In this document: piece by piece, positions 16,441 to 28,548 of the stretch
Layout of the letters: each line of letters opens with the position of its first letter
How positions within the stretch are numbered: the stretch's first letter is position 1
Assembly: GCF_051014445.1 (NCBI RefSeq)
Contig: NC_135137.1
Location: forward strand, 19,035,501-19,099,500
DNA length: 64,000 bases
Direction of reading: 5' to 3'
Origin: Colletes latitarsis
Lineage: Eukaryota; Arthropoda; Insecta; Hymenoptera; Colletidae
Notes under the pieces: model-generated
What the model was told of the DNA's origin: nothing
Database searches by the model: none
What the model saw: only the letters and a program-made list of their open reading frames with translations
Position numbers and translations under genes: made by a program

Positions 16441-19206
16441 TAAACCTGGTTTCGATCAATATTTTTGAGGATAACACCGGTTAGGTCTGGGTTAGGTCTG
16501 GGATATGCGCGCATCTGGCTTATACTTTCGCCTTCTTCGCATACTTGTTGGCCAGATCCTGGGTTTCTTTCGTGTTTGAATCACGTAGTAATGTGGTACA
16601 ACACTGAAGCAGTCAATTAAACCTGGTTTCGATCAATATTTTAGAGGGTAACACCGGTTAGGTCTGGGATATGCGCGCATCTGGCTTACACATTCGCCTT
16701 TTTCGCATACTTGTTGGCCAGATCCTGGGTTTTTTTCGTGTTTGAATCACGTAGTAATGTGGTAACACACTGAAGCAGTCAATTAAACCCGGTTTCGACC
16801 AATATTTTAGAGGATAACACCGGTTAGGTCTGCGTTAGGTCTGGGATATGCGCCCATCTGGCTTATACTTTCGCCTTCTTCGCATACTTGTTGGCCAGAT
16901 CCTGGGTTTCTTTCGTGTTTGAATCACGTAGTAATGTGGTACAACACTGAAGCAGTCAATTAAACCTGGTTTCGATCAATATTTTAGAGGGCAACACCGG
17001 TTAGCTCTGGGATATGCGCGCATCTGGCTTATACTTTCGCCATTTTCGCAAACTTGTTGGCTAGATCCTGGGTTTTTTTCGGGTTTCAATCTCGTAATAA
17101 TGTGGTACCACACAGAAGCAGTCCATTAAACCTGGGTTCGGACAGGATTTTAGAGGATAACTCCGGAAAGGTCTGGGTTTCGTCTGGGTTATGCCCGCAT
17201 CTGGCTCATGATTTTGCCTTCTTCGCAAACTTGTTGGCCAGATCCTGGGTTTTTTTCTTGTTTGAATCACGTAGTAATGTGGTAACACACTGCAGCAGTC
17301 AATTAAACCTGGATTCGATCAATATTTTCGAGGATAACACCGGTTAGGTCTGGGTTAGGTCTGGGTTATGCCCGCATCAGGCTCATGATTTTGCATTCTT
17401 CGCATACTTGTTGGCCAGATCCTGGGTTTTTTTCGTGTTTGAATCACGGAGTAATGTGGTAACACACTGAAACAGTCAATTAAACCTGGTTTCGGACAGT
17501 ATTTTAGAGGATAACACCGGTTAGGTCTGGGTTAGGTCTGAGATATGCGCGCATCTGGCTTATACTTTCGCCTTCTTCGCATACTTGTTGGCCAGATCCT
17601 GGGTTTCTTTCGTGTTTGAATCACGTAGTAATGTGGTACAACACTGAAGCAGTCAATTAAACCTGGTTTCGATCAATATTTTAGAGGGTAACACCGGTTA
17701 GGTCTGGGATATGCGCGCATCTGGCTTACACATTCGCCTTTTTCGCATACTTGTTGGCCAGATCCTGGGTTTTTTTCGTGTTTGAATCACGTAGTAATGT
17801 GGTAACACACTGAAGCAGTCAATTAAACCTGGTTTCGATCAATATTTTTGAGGATAACACCGGTTAGGTCTGGGTTAGGTCTGGGATATGCGCGCATCTG
17901 GCTTATACTTTCGCCTTCTTCGCATACTTGTTGGCCAGATCCTGGGTTTCTTTCGTGTTTGAATCACGTAGTAATGTGGTACAACACTGAAGCAGTCAAT
18001 TAAACCTGGTTTCGATCAATATTTTAGAGGGTAACACCGGTTAGGTCTGGGATATGCGCGCATCTGGCTTACACATTCGCCTTTTTCGCATACTTGTTGG
18101 CCAGATCCTGGGTTTTTTTCGTGTTTGAATCACGTAGTAATGTGGTAACACACTGAAGCAGTCAATTAAACCCGGTTTCGACCAATATTTTAGAGGATAA
18201 CACCGGTTAGGTCTGCGTTAGGTCTGGGATATGCGCCCATCTGGCTTATACTTTCGCCTTCTTCGCATACTTGTTGGCCAGATCCTGGGTTTCTTTCGTG
18301 TTTGAATCACATAGTAATGTGGTACAACACTGAAGCAGTCAATTAAACCTGGTATCGATCAATATTTTAGAGGGCAACACCGGTTAGCTCTGGGATATGC
18401 GCGCATCTGGCTTATACTTTCGCCATTTTCGCAAACTTGTTGGCTAGATCCTGGGTTTTTTTCGGGTTTCATTCTCGTAATAATGTGGTACCACACAGAA
18501 GCAGTCCATTAAACCTGGGTTCGGACAGGATTTTAGAGGATAACTCCGGAAAGGTCTGGGTTTCGTCTGGGTTATGCCCGCATCTGGCTCATGATTTTGC
18601 CTTCTTCGCAAACTTGTTGGCCAGATCCTGGGTTTTTTTCTTGTTTGAATCACGTAGTAATGTGGTAACACACTGCAGCAGTCAATTAAACCTGGATTCG
18701 ATCAATATTTTCGAGGATAACACCGGTTAGGTCTGGGTTAGGTCTGGGTTATGCCCGCATCAGGCTCATGATTTTGCATTCTTCGCATACTTGTTGGCCA
18801 GATCCTGGGTTTTTTTCGTGTTTGAATCACGGAGTAATGTGGTAACACACTGAAACAGTCAATTAAACCTGGTTTCGGACAGTATTTTAGAGGATAACAC
18901 CGGTTAGGTCTGGGTTAGGTCTGAGATATGCGCGCATCTGGCTTATACTTTCGCCTTCTTCGCATACTTGTTGGCCAGATCCTGGGTTTTTTCGTGTTTG
19001 AATCACGTAATAATGTGGTAACACACTGAAGCAGTCAATTAAACCTGGTTTCGATCAATGTTTTAGAGGATAACACCGGTTAGGTCTGGGTTAGGTCTGG
19101 GATATGAGCCCATCTGGCTTATACTTTCGTCTTCTTCGCAAACTTGTTGGCTAGATCCTGGGTTTTTTTCGGGTTTGAATCTCGTAGTAATGTGGTACCA
19201 CACAGA
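16441..19206 (+). repeat. Tandem 1383-bp higher-order repeat (eight monomers)
   Basis: About 16441-17823 is followed by a near-identical copy from about 17824, clear to about 18989. Landmarks: GATCAATATTTTTG at 16454 and 17837, and the rare ACTCCGGAAAGG unit in both. Differences are few, for example CAATCTCG against CATTCTCG near 17085/18468. 1383 equals 8 x 155 + 13 x 11, as expected for eight bodies and thirteen telomere-like units. Confidence 0.88.
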
Positions 19207-20484
19207 AACAGTCAATTAAACCTGGTTTCGGACAGTATTTTAGAGGATAACACCGGTTAGGTCTGGGTTAGGTCTGAGATATGCGCGCATCTGGCTCATG
19301 ATTTGGCCTTCTTCGCATACTTGTTGGCTAGATCCTGGGTATTTTTCGGGTTTGAATCTCGTAGTAATGTGGTACCACACAGAAACAGTCAATTAAACCT
19401 GGTTTCGGACAGTATTTTAGAGGATAACACCGGTTAGGTCTGGGTTAGGTCTGGGATGTGAGCCCATCTGGCTTATACTTTCGTCTTCTTCGCAAACTTG
19501 TTGGCTAGATCCTGGGTTTTTTTCGGGTTTGAATCTCGTAGTAATGTGGTACCACACAGAAACAGTCAATTAAACCTGGTTTCGGACAGTATTTTAGAGG
19601 ATAACACCGGTTAGGTCTGGGTTAGGTCTGAGATATGCGCGCATCTGGCTTATACTTTCGCATTTTTCGCATACTTGTTGGCCAGATCCTTGGTTTTTTT
19701 CGTTTTTGAATCATGTAGTAATGTGGTAACACACTGAAGCAGTCAATTAAACCTGGTTTCGATTAATATTTTAGAGGATAACACCGGTTAGGTCTGGGTT
19801 AGGTCAGGGTTAGGCCCGCACCTGGCTAATGATTTTGCCTTCATCGCATACTTGTTGGCCAGATCCTGGGGTTTTTCCGTGGTTGAATCACGTAGTAATG
19901 TGGTAACACACTGAAGCAGTCAATTAAACCTGGTTTCGACCAATATTTTAGAGGATAAAGCCGGTTAGGTCTGGGTTAGGTCTGGGATATGCGCCCATCT
20001 GGCTTATACTTTCGCCTTTTTCGCAAACTTGTTGGCTAGATCCTGGGTTTTTTCGTCTTTGAATCACGTAGTAATGTGGTAACACACTGAAGCAGTTAAT
20101 TAAACCTGGTTTCGATCAATATTTTAGAGGATAACAGCGGTTAGCTCTGGGGTATGCGCGCATCTGGCTTATACTTTCGCCATTTTCGCAAACTTGTTGG
20201 CTAGATCCTGGGTTTTTTTCGGGTTTCAATCTCGTAGTAATGTGGTACCACACAGAAACAGTCCATTAATCCTGGTTTCGGACAGGAAGTTTAGAGGATA
20301 ACTCCGGAAAGGTCTGGGTTTCGTCTGGGTTATGCCCGCATCTGGCTCATGATTTTGCCTTCTTCGCTAACTTGTTGGCCAGATCCTGGGTTTTTTTCTT
20401 GTTTGAATCACGTAGTAATGTGGTAACACACTGCAGCAGTCAATTAAACCTGGATTCGATCAATATTTTCGAGGATAACACCGG

Positions 20485-20517
20485 TTAGGTCTGGGTTAGG
20501 TCTGGGTTAGGTCTGGG
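20485..20517 (+). repeat. Three tandem TTAGGTCTGGG telomere-like units
   Basis: Three exact copies of the 11-mer at 20485-20495, 20496-20506 and 20507-20517, between CACCGG and TTATGCCCGC. The first unit of the next monomer starts at 20673, so this monomer is 188 bp: 155 plus 3 x 11. Confidence 0.95.
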
Positions 20518-21723
20518 TTATGCCCGCATCTGGCTAATGATTTTGCCTTCTTCGCATACTTGTTGACCAGATCCTGGGTTTTTTTTGTGTTTGAATCACG
20601 TAGTAATGTGGTAACACACTGAAGCAGTCAATTAAACCTGGTTTCGACCAATATTTTAGAGGATAACACCGGTTAGGTCTGGGTTAGGTGTGGGATATGC
20701 GCGCATCTGGCTTGTACTTTCGCCTTTTTCGCAAACTTGTTGGCCAGATCCTGGGGTTTTTTCGTGTTTGAATCACGTAGTAATGTGGCAACACACTGAA
20801 GCAGTCAATTAAACCCGGTTTCGACCAATATTTTAGAGGATAACACCGGTTAGGTCTGCGTTAGGTCTGGGATATGCGCCCATCTGGCTTATACTTTCGC
20901 CTTTTTCGCAAACTTGTTGGCCAGATCCTGGGTTTTTTTCGTGTTTGAATCACGTAGTAATGTGGTAACACACTGAAGCAGTCAATTAAACCCGGTTTCG
21001 ACCAATATTTTAGAGGATAACACCGGTTAGGTCTGCGTTAGGTCTGGGATATGCGCGAATCTGGCTTATACTTTCGCCTTTTTCGAAAACTTGTTGGCCA
21101 GATCCTGGGTTTTTTTCGGGTTTGAATCACGTAGTAATGTGGTACAACACTGAAGCAGTCAATTAAACCTGGTTTCGATCAATATTTTAGAGGATAACAC
21201 CGGTTAGGTCTGGGTTAGGTCTGGGATATGCGCGCATCTGGCTTATACTTTCGCCTTTTTCGCAAACTTGTTGGCCAGATCCTGGGTTTTTTTCGTGTTT
21301 GAATCACGTAGTAATGTGGTACAACACCGAAGCAGTCAATTAAACCTGGTTTCGATCAATATTTTAGAGGATAACGCCGGTTAGGTCTGGGTTAGGTCGG
21401 GGTTATGCCCGCACCTGGCTCATGATTTGGCTTTCTTCGTAAATTTGTTGGCTAGATCCTGGGTTTCTTTCGTGTTTGAATCACGTAGTAATGTGGTACA
21501 ACAACGAAGCAGTCAATTAAACCTGGTTTCGATCAATATTTTAGAGGGTAACACCGGATAGGTCTGGGATATGCGCGCATCTGGCTTACACATTCGCCTT
21601 TTTCGCATACTTGTTGGCCAGATCCTGGGTTTTTTTCGTGTTTGAATCACGTAATAATGTGGTAACACACTGAAGCAGTCAATTAAACCTGGATTCGATC
21701 AATATTTTCGAGGATAACACCGG

Positions 21724-21756
21724 TTAGGCCTGGGTTAGGTCTTGGTTAGGTCTGGG
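21724..21756 (+). repeat. Three telomere-like units, two imperfect
   Basis: TTAGGCCTGGG, TTAGGTCTTGG and TTAGGTCTGGG in tandem. This is the counterpart of the 20485 cluster after the 1239-bp duplication, now with two point changes. Confidence 0.9.
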
Positions 21757-21852
21757 TTATGCCCGCATCTGGCTAATGATTTTGCCTTCTTCGCATACTT
21801 GTTGACCAGATCCTGGGTTTTTTTCGTGTTTGAATCACGTAGTAATGTGGTA

Positions 21853-24800
21853 ACACACTGAAGCAGTCAATTAAACCTGGTTTCGACCAATATTTTAGAG
21901 GATAACACCGGTTAGGTCTGGGTTAGGTGTGGGACATGCGCGCATCTGGCTTATACTTTCGCCTCTTTCGCAAACTTGTTGGCCAGATCCTGGGGTTTTT
22001 TCGTGTTTGAATCACGTAGTAATGTGGTAACACACTGAAGCAGTCAATTAAACCCGGTTTCGACCAATATTTTAGAGGATAACACCGGTTAGGTCTGCGT
22101 TAGGTCTGGGAAATGCGCGCATCTGGCTGATACTTTCGCCTTTTTCGCAAACTTGTTGGCCAGATCCTGGGGTTTTTTCGTGTTTGAATCACGTAGTAAT
22201 GTGGTAACACACTGAAGCAGTCAATTAAACCCGGTTTCGACCAATATTTTAGAGGATAACACCGGTTAGGTCTGCGTTAGGTCTGGGATATGCGCCCATC
22301 TGGCTTATACTTTCGCCTTTTTCGCAAACTTGTTGGCCAGATCCTGGGTTTTTTTCGTGTTTGAATCACGTAGTAATGTGGTAACACACTGAAGCAGTCA
22401 ATTAAACCTGGTTTCGATCAATATTTCAGAGGGTAACACCGGTTAGGTCTGGGATATGCGCGCATCTGGCTTATACTTTCGCCTTTTTCGAAAACTTGTT
22501 GGCCAGATCCTGGGTTTCTTTCGTGTTTGAATCACGTAGTAATGTGGTACAACACTGAAGCAGTCAATTAAACTTGGTTTCGATCAATATCTTAGAGGGT
22601 AACACCGGTTAGGTCTGGGATATGCGCGCATCTGGCTTATACTTTCGCCATTTTCGCAAACTTGTTGGCCAGATCCTGGGTTTTTTTCGTGTTTGAATCA
22701 CGTAGTAATGTGGTACAACACTGAAGCAGTCAATTAAACCTGGTTTCGATCAATATTTTAGAGGATAACACCGGTCAGGTCTGGGTTAGGTCTGGGATAT
22801 GCGCGAATATGGCTTATACTTTCGCCTTTTTCGAAAACTTGTTGGCCAGATCCTGGGTTTTTTTCGGGTTTGAATCACGTAGTAATGTGGTACAACACTG
22901 AAGCAGTCAATTAAACCTGGTTTCGATCAATATTTTAGAGGATAACACCGGTTAGGTCTGGGTTAGGTCTGGGATATGCGCGCATCTGGCTTATACTTTC
23001 GCCTTTTTCGCAAACTTGTTGGCCAGATCCTGGGTTTTTTTCGTGTTTGAATCACGTAGTAATGTGGTACAACACTGAAGCAGTCAATTAAACCTGGTTT
23101 CGATCAATATTTTAGAGGATAACACCGGTTAGGTCTGGGTTAGGTCTGGGATATGACCGCATCTGGCTCATGATTTGGCCTTCTTCGCATACTTGTTGGC
23201 CTGATCCTGGGTTTTTTTCGTGTTTGAATCACGTAGTAATGTGGTACCACATTGAAGCAGTCAATTAAACCTGGTTTCGATCAATATTTTAGAGGATAAC
23301 ACCGGTTAGGTCTGGGTTATGGCTGGGTTATGCACGCATCTGGCTCATGATTTGGCATTCTTCGCATACTTGTTGGCCAGATCCTGGGTTTTTTTCGTGT
23401 TTGAATCACGTAGTGATGTGGTAACGTACTGAAGCTGTCAATTCAACCTGGTTTCGATCAATGTTTTAGAGGATAACACCGGTTAGGTCTGGGATTCGTC
23501 TGGGTTATGCCCGCATCACGCTCATGATTTGGCCTTCTTCGCATACTTGTTGGCCAGATCCTGGGTTTTTTTCGTGTTTGAATCACGTAGTAATGTGGTA
23601 CCACACAGAAACAGTCCATTAAACCTGGATTCGATCAATATTTTAGAGGATAACACAGGTTAGGTCTGGGTTAGGTCTGGGTTATGCCCGCATGTGGCTC
23701 ATGATTTGGCCTTCTTCGCATACTTGTTGGCCAGATCCTGGGTTTTTTTCGTGTTTGAATCACGTAGTAATGTGGTAACACACTGAAGCAGTCAATTAAA
23801 CCTGGTTTCGATCAATATTTTAGAGGGTAACACCGGTTAGGTCTGGGATATGCGCGCATCTGGCTTATACTTTCGCCTTTTTCGCAAACTTGTTGGCCAG
23901 ATCCTGGGTTTTTTTCGTGTTTGAATCACGTAGTAATGTGGTACAACACTGAAGCAGTCAATTAAACCTGGTTTCGATCAATATTTTAGAGGATAACACC
24001 GGTTAGGTCTGGGTTATCGCTGGGTTATGCCCGCATCAGGCTCATGATTTGGCCTTCTTCGCATACTTGTTGGCCAGATCCTGGGTTTTTTTCGTGTTTG
24101 AATCACGTAGTAATGTGGTACCACATTGAAGCAGTCAATTAAACCTGGTTTCGATCAATATTTTAGAGGATAACACCGGTTAGGTCTGGGTTAGGTCTGG
24201 GTTATGCCCGCATCTGGCTCATGATTTTGCCTTCTTCGCATACTTGTTGGCCAGATCCTGGGTTTTTTTCGTGTTTGAATCACGTAGTAATGTGGTAACA
24301 CACTGAAGCAGTCAATTAAACCTGGTTTCAATCAATATTTTAAAGGATAACACCGGTTAGGTCTGGGTTAGGTCTGGGATATGCGCGCATCTGGCTTATA
24401 CTTTCGCCTTTTTCGAAAACTTGTTGTCCAGATCCTGGGTTTCTTTCGTGTTTGAATCACGTAGTAATGTGGTACAACACTGAAGCAGTCAATTAAACCT
24501 GGTTTCGATCAATATCTTAGAGGGTAACACCGGTTAGGTCTGGGATATGCGCGCATCTGGCTTATACTTTCGCCTTTTTCGCAAACTTGTTGGCCAGATC
24601 CTGGGTTTTTTTCGTGTTTGAATCACGTAGTAATGTGGTAAGACACTGAAGCAGTCAATTAAACCTGGTTTCGATCAATATTTTAGAGGATAACACCGGT
24701 TAGGTCTGGGTTAGGTCTGGGTTATGCCCGCACCTGGCTCATGATTTGGCCCTCTTCTCATACTTGTTGGCCAGATCCTGGGTTTTTTTCGTGTTTGAAT

Positions 24801-27800
24801 CACGTAGTAATGTGGTAACACACTGAAGCAGTCAATTAAACCTGCTTTCGATCAATATTTTAGAGGATAACACCGGTTAGGTCTGGGTTAGGTCTGGGAT
24901 ATGCGCACATCTGGCTTATACTTTCGCCATTTTCGCAAACTTGTTGGCTAGATCCTGGGTTTTTTTCGGGTTTGAATCTCGTAGTAATGTGGTACCACAC
25001 AGAAACAGTCCATCAAACCTGGTTTCGGACAGTATTTTAGAGGACAACACCGGTTAGGTCTGGGTTTCGTCTGGATTGTGCCCGCATCTGGCTCATGATT
25101 TTGCCTTCTCCGCATTCTTGTTGGCCAGATCCTGGGTTTTTTTCGTGTTTGAATCACGTAATAATGTGTTAACACACTGAAGCAGTCAATTAAACCTGGT
25201 TTCGACCAATATTTTAGAGGATAACACCGGTTAGGTCTGGGTTAGGTGTGGGACATGCGCGCATCTGGCTTATACTTTCGCCTCTTTCGCAAACTTGTTG
25301 GCCAGATCCTGGGGTTTTTTCGTGTTTGAATCACGTAGTAATGTGGTAACACACTGAAGCAGTCAATTAAACCCGGTTTCGACCAATATTTTAGAGGATA
25401 ACACCGGTTAGGTCTGCGTTAGGTCTGGGAAATGCGCGCATCTGGCTGATACTTTCGCCTTTTTCGCAAACTTGTTGGCCAGATCCTGGGGTTTTTTCGT
25501 GTTTGAATCACGTAGTAATGTGGTAACACACTGAAGCAGTCAATTAAACCCGGTTTCGACCAATATTTTAGAGGATAACACCGGTTAGGTCTGCGTTAGG
25601 TCTGGGATATGCGCCCATCTGGCTTATACTTTCGCCTTTTTCGCAAACTTGTTGGCCAGATCCTGGGTTTTTTTCGTGTTTGAATCACGTAGTAATGTGG
25701 TAACACACTGAAGCAGTCAATTAAACCTGGTTTCGATCAATATTTCAGAGGGTAACACCGGTTAGGTCTGGGATATGCGCGCATCTGGCTTATACTTTCG
25801 CCTTTTTCGAAAACTTGTTGGCCAGATCCTGGGTTTCTTTCGTGTTTGAATCACGTAGTAATGTGGTACAACACTGAAGCAGTCAATTAAACTTGGTTTC
25901 GATCAATATTTTAGAGGATAACACCGGTTAGGTCTGGGTTAGGTCTGGGATATGCGCGCATCTGGCTTATACTTTCGCCTTTTTCGCAAACTTGTTGGCC
26001 AGATCCTGGGTTTTTTTCGTGTTTGAATCACGTAGTAATGTGGTACAACACTGAAGCAGTCAATTAAACCTGGTTTCGATCAATATTTTAGAGGATAACA
26101 CCGGTTAGGTCTGGGTTAGGTCTGGGATATGACCGCATCTGGCTCATGATTTGGCCTTCTTCGCATACTTGTTGGCCTGATCCTGGGTTTTTTTCGTGTT
26201 TGAATCACGTAGTAATGTGGTACCACATTGAAGCAGTCAATTAAACCTGGTTTCGATCAATATTTTAGAGGATAACACCGGTTAGGTCTGGGTTATGGCT
26301 GGGTTATGCCCGCATCTGGCTCATGATTTGGCATTCTTCGCATACTTGTTGGCCAGATCCTGGGTTTTTTTCGTGTTTGAATCACGTAGTGATGTGGTAA
26401 CGTACTGAAGCTGTCAATTCAACCTGGTTTCGATCAATGTTTTAGAGGATAACACCGGTTAGGTCTGGGATTCGTCTGGGTTATGCCCGCATCACGCTCA
26501 TGATTTGGCCTTCTTCGCATACTTGTTGGCCAGATCCTGGGTTTTTTTCGTGTTTGAATCACGTAGTAATGTGGTACCACACAGAAACAGTCCATTAAAC
26601 CTGGATTCGATCAATATTTTAGAGGATAACACAGGTTAGGTCTGGGTTAGGTCTGGGTTATGCCCGCATCTGGCTCATGATTTGGCCTTCTTCGCATACT
26701 TGTTGGCCAGATCCTGGGTTTTTTTCGTGTTTGAATCACGTAGTAATGTGGTAACACACTGAAGCAGTCAATTAAACCTGGTTTCGATCAATATTTTAGA
26801 GGGTAACACCGGTTAGGTCTGGGATATGCGCGCATCTGGCTTATACTTTCGCCTTTTTCGCAAACTTGTTGGCCAGATCCTGGGTTTTTTTCGTGTTTGA
26901 ATCACGTAGTAATGTGGTACAACACTGAAGCAGTCAATTAAACCTGGTTTCGATCAATATTTTAGAGGATAACACCGGTTAGGTCTGGGTTATCGCTGGG
27001 TTATGCCCGCATCAGGCTCATGATTTGGCCTTCTTCGCATACTTGTTGGCCAGATCCTGGGTTTTTTTCGTGTTTGAATCACGTAGTAATGTGGTACCAC
27101 ATTGAAGCAGTCAATTAAACCTGGTTTCGATCAATATTTTAGAGGATAACACCGGTTAGGTCTGGGTTAGGTCTGGGTTATGCCCGCATCTGGCTCATGA
27201 TTTTGCCTTCTTCGCATACTTGTTGGCCAGATCCTGGGTTTTTTTCGTGTTTGAATCACGTAGTAATGTGGTAACACACTGAAGCAGTCAATTAAACCTG
27301 GTTTCAATCAATATTTTAAAGGATAACACCGGTTAGGTCTGGGTTAGGTCTGGGATATGCGCGCATCTGGCTTATACTTTCGCCTTTTTCGAAAACTTGT
27401 TGTCCAGATCCTGGGTTTCTTTCGTGTTTGAATCACGTAGTAATGTGGTACAACACTGAAGCAGTCAATTAAACCTGGTTTCGATCAATATCTTAGAGGG
27501 TAACACCGGTTAGGTCTGGGATATGCGCGCATCTGGCTTATACTTTCGCCTTTTTCGCAAACTTGTTGGCCAGATCCTGGGTTTTTTTCGTGTTTGAATC
27601 ACGTAGTAATGTGGTAAGACACTGAAGCAGTCAATTAAACCTGGTTTCGATCAATATTTTAGAGGATAACACCGGTTAGGTCTGGGTTAGGTCTGGGTTA
27701 TGCCCGCACCTGGCTCATGATTTGGCCCTCTTCTCATACTTGTTGGCCAGATCCTGGGTTTTTTTCGTGTTTGAATCACGTAGTAATGTGGTAACACACT

Positions 27801-28147
27801 GAAGCAGTCAATTAAACCTGCTTTCGATCAATATTTTAGAGGATAACACCGGTTAGGTCTGGGTTAGGTCTGGGATATGCGCACATCTGGCTTATACTTT
27901 CGCCATTTTCGCAAACTTGTTGGCTAGATCCTGGGTTTTTTTCGGGTTTGAATCTCGTAGTAATGTGGTACCACACAGAAACAGTCCATCAAACCTGGTT
28001 TCGGACAGTATTTTAGAGGACAACACCGGTTAGGTCTGGGTTTCGTCTGGATTGTGCCCGCATCTGGCTCATGATTTTGCCTTCTCCGCATTCTTGTTGG
28101 CCAGATCCTGGGTTTTTTTCGTGTTTGAATCACGTAATAATGTGTTA
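21853..28147 (+). repeat. Large tandem duplication, about 3.3 kb against 3.0 kb
   Basis: Copy 1 is about 21853-25171 and copy 2 about 25172-28147. The offset is 3319 bp at the start (GGGACATGCG at 21931 and 25250) and 2976 bp later (ATATGACCGC at 23151 and 26127). Copy 2 lacks 343 bp, corresponding to about 22570-22913, exactly two monomers (2 x 155 + 3 x 11). Otherwise the copies share private variants such as AACTTGG, ATGGCTGGG, TTGTCCAG, TTCTCATACTTG and CACGTAATAATGTGTTAAC. Confidence 0.9.
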
Positions 28148-28548
28148 ACACAGTGAAGCAGTCAATTAAACCTGGTTTCGATCAATATTTTAGAGGATAA
28201 CACCGGTTAGGTCTGGGATAGGTCTGGGATATGCGCGCATCTGGCTTATACTTTCGCCTTTTTCGAAAACTTGTTGGCCAGATCCTGGGTTTCTTTCGTG
28301 TTTGAATCACGTAGTAATGTGGTACAACACTGAAGCAGTCAATTAAACCTGGCTTCGATCAATATTTTAGAGGGTAACACCGGTTAGGTCTGGGATATGC
28401 GCGCATCTGGCTTACACATTCGCCTTTTTCGCATACTTGTTGGCCAGATCCTGGGTTTTTTTCGTGTTTGAATCACGTAGTAATGTGGTAACACACTGAA
28501 GCAGTCAATTCAACCTGGTTTCGATTAATATTTAAGAGGATAACACCG

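Larger units (their letters stand above)
19207..21852 (+). repeat. Satellite segment with local duplications
   Basis: A mosaic of both monomer families. GCCCGCATCTGGCTAATG followed by the rare TTGACCAG occurs at 20522 and 21761, a 1239-bp offset. Two clusters with three telomere-like units lie here (20485-20517 and 21724-21756). No genes are present. Confidence 0.93.

Noticed and set aside
20485..20517. G-quadruplex in the telomere-like units
   Set aside because: Three units give only three GGG runs and most monomers give one or two, so a canonical four-run quadruplex is not formed within the cluster.
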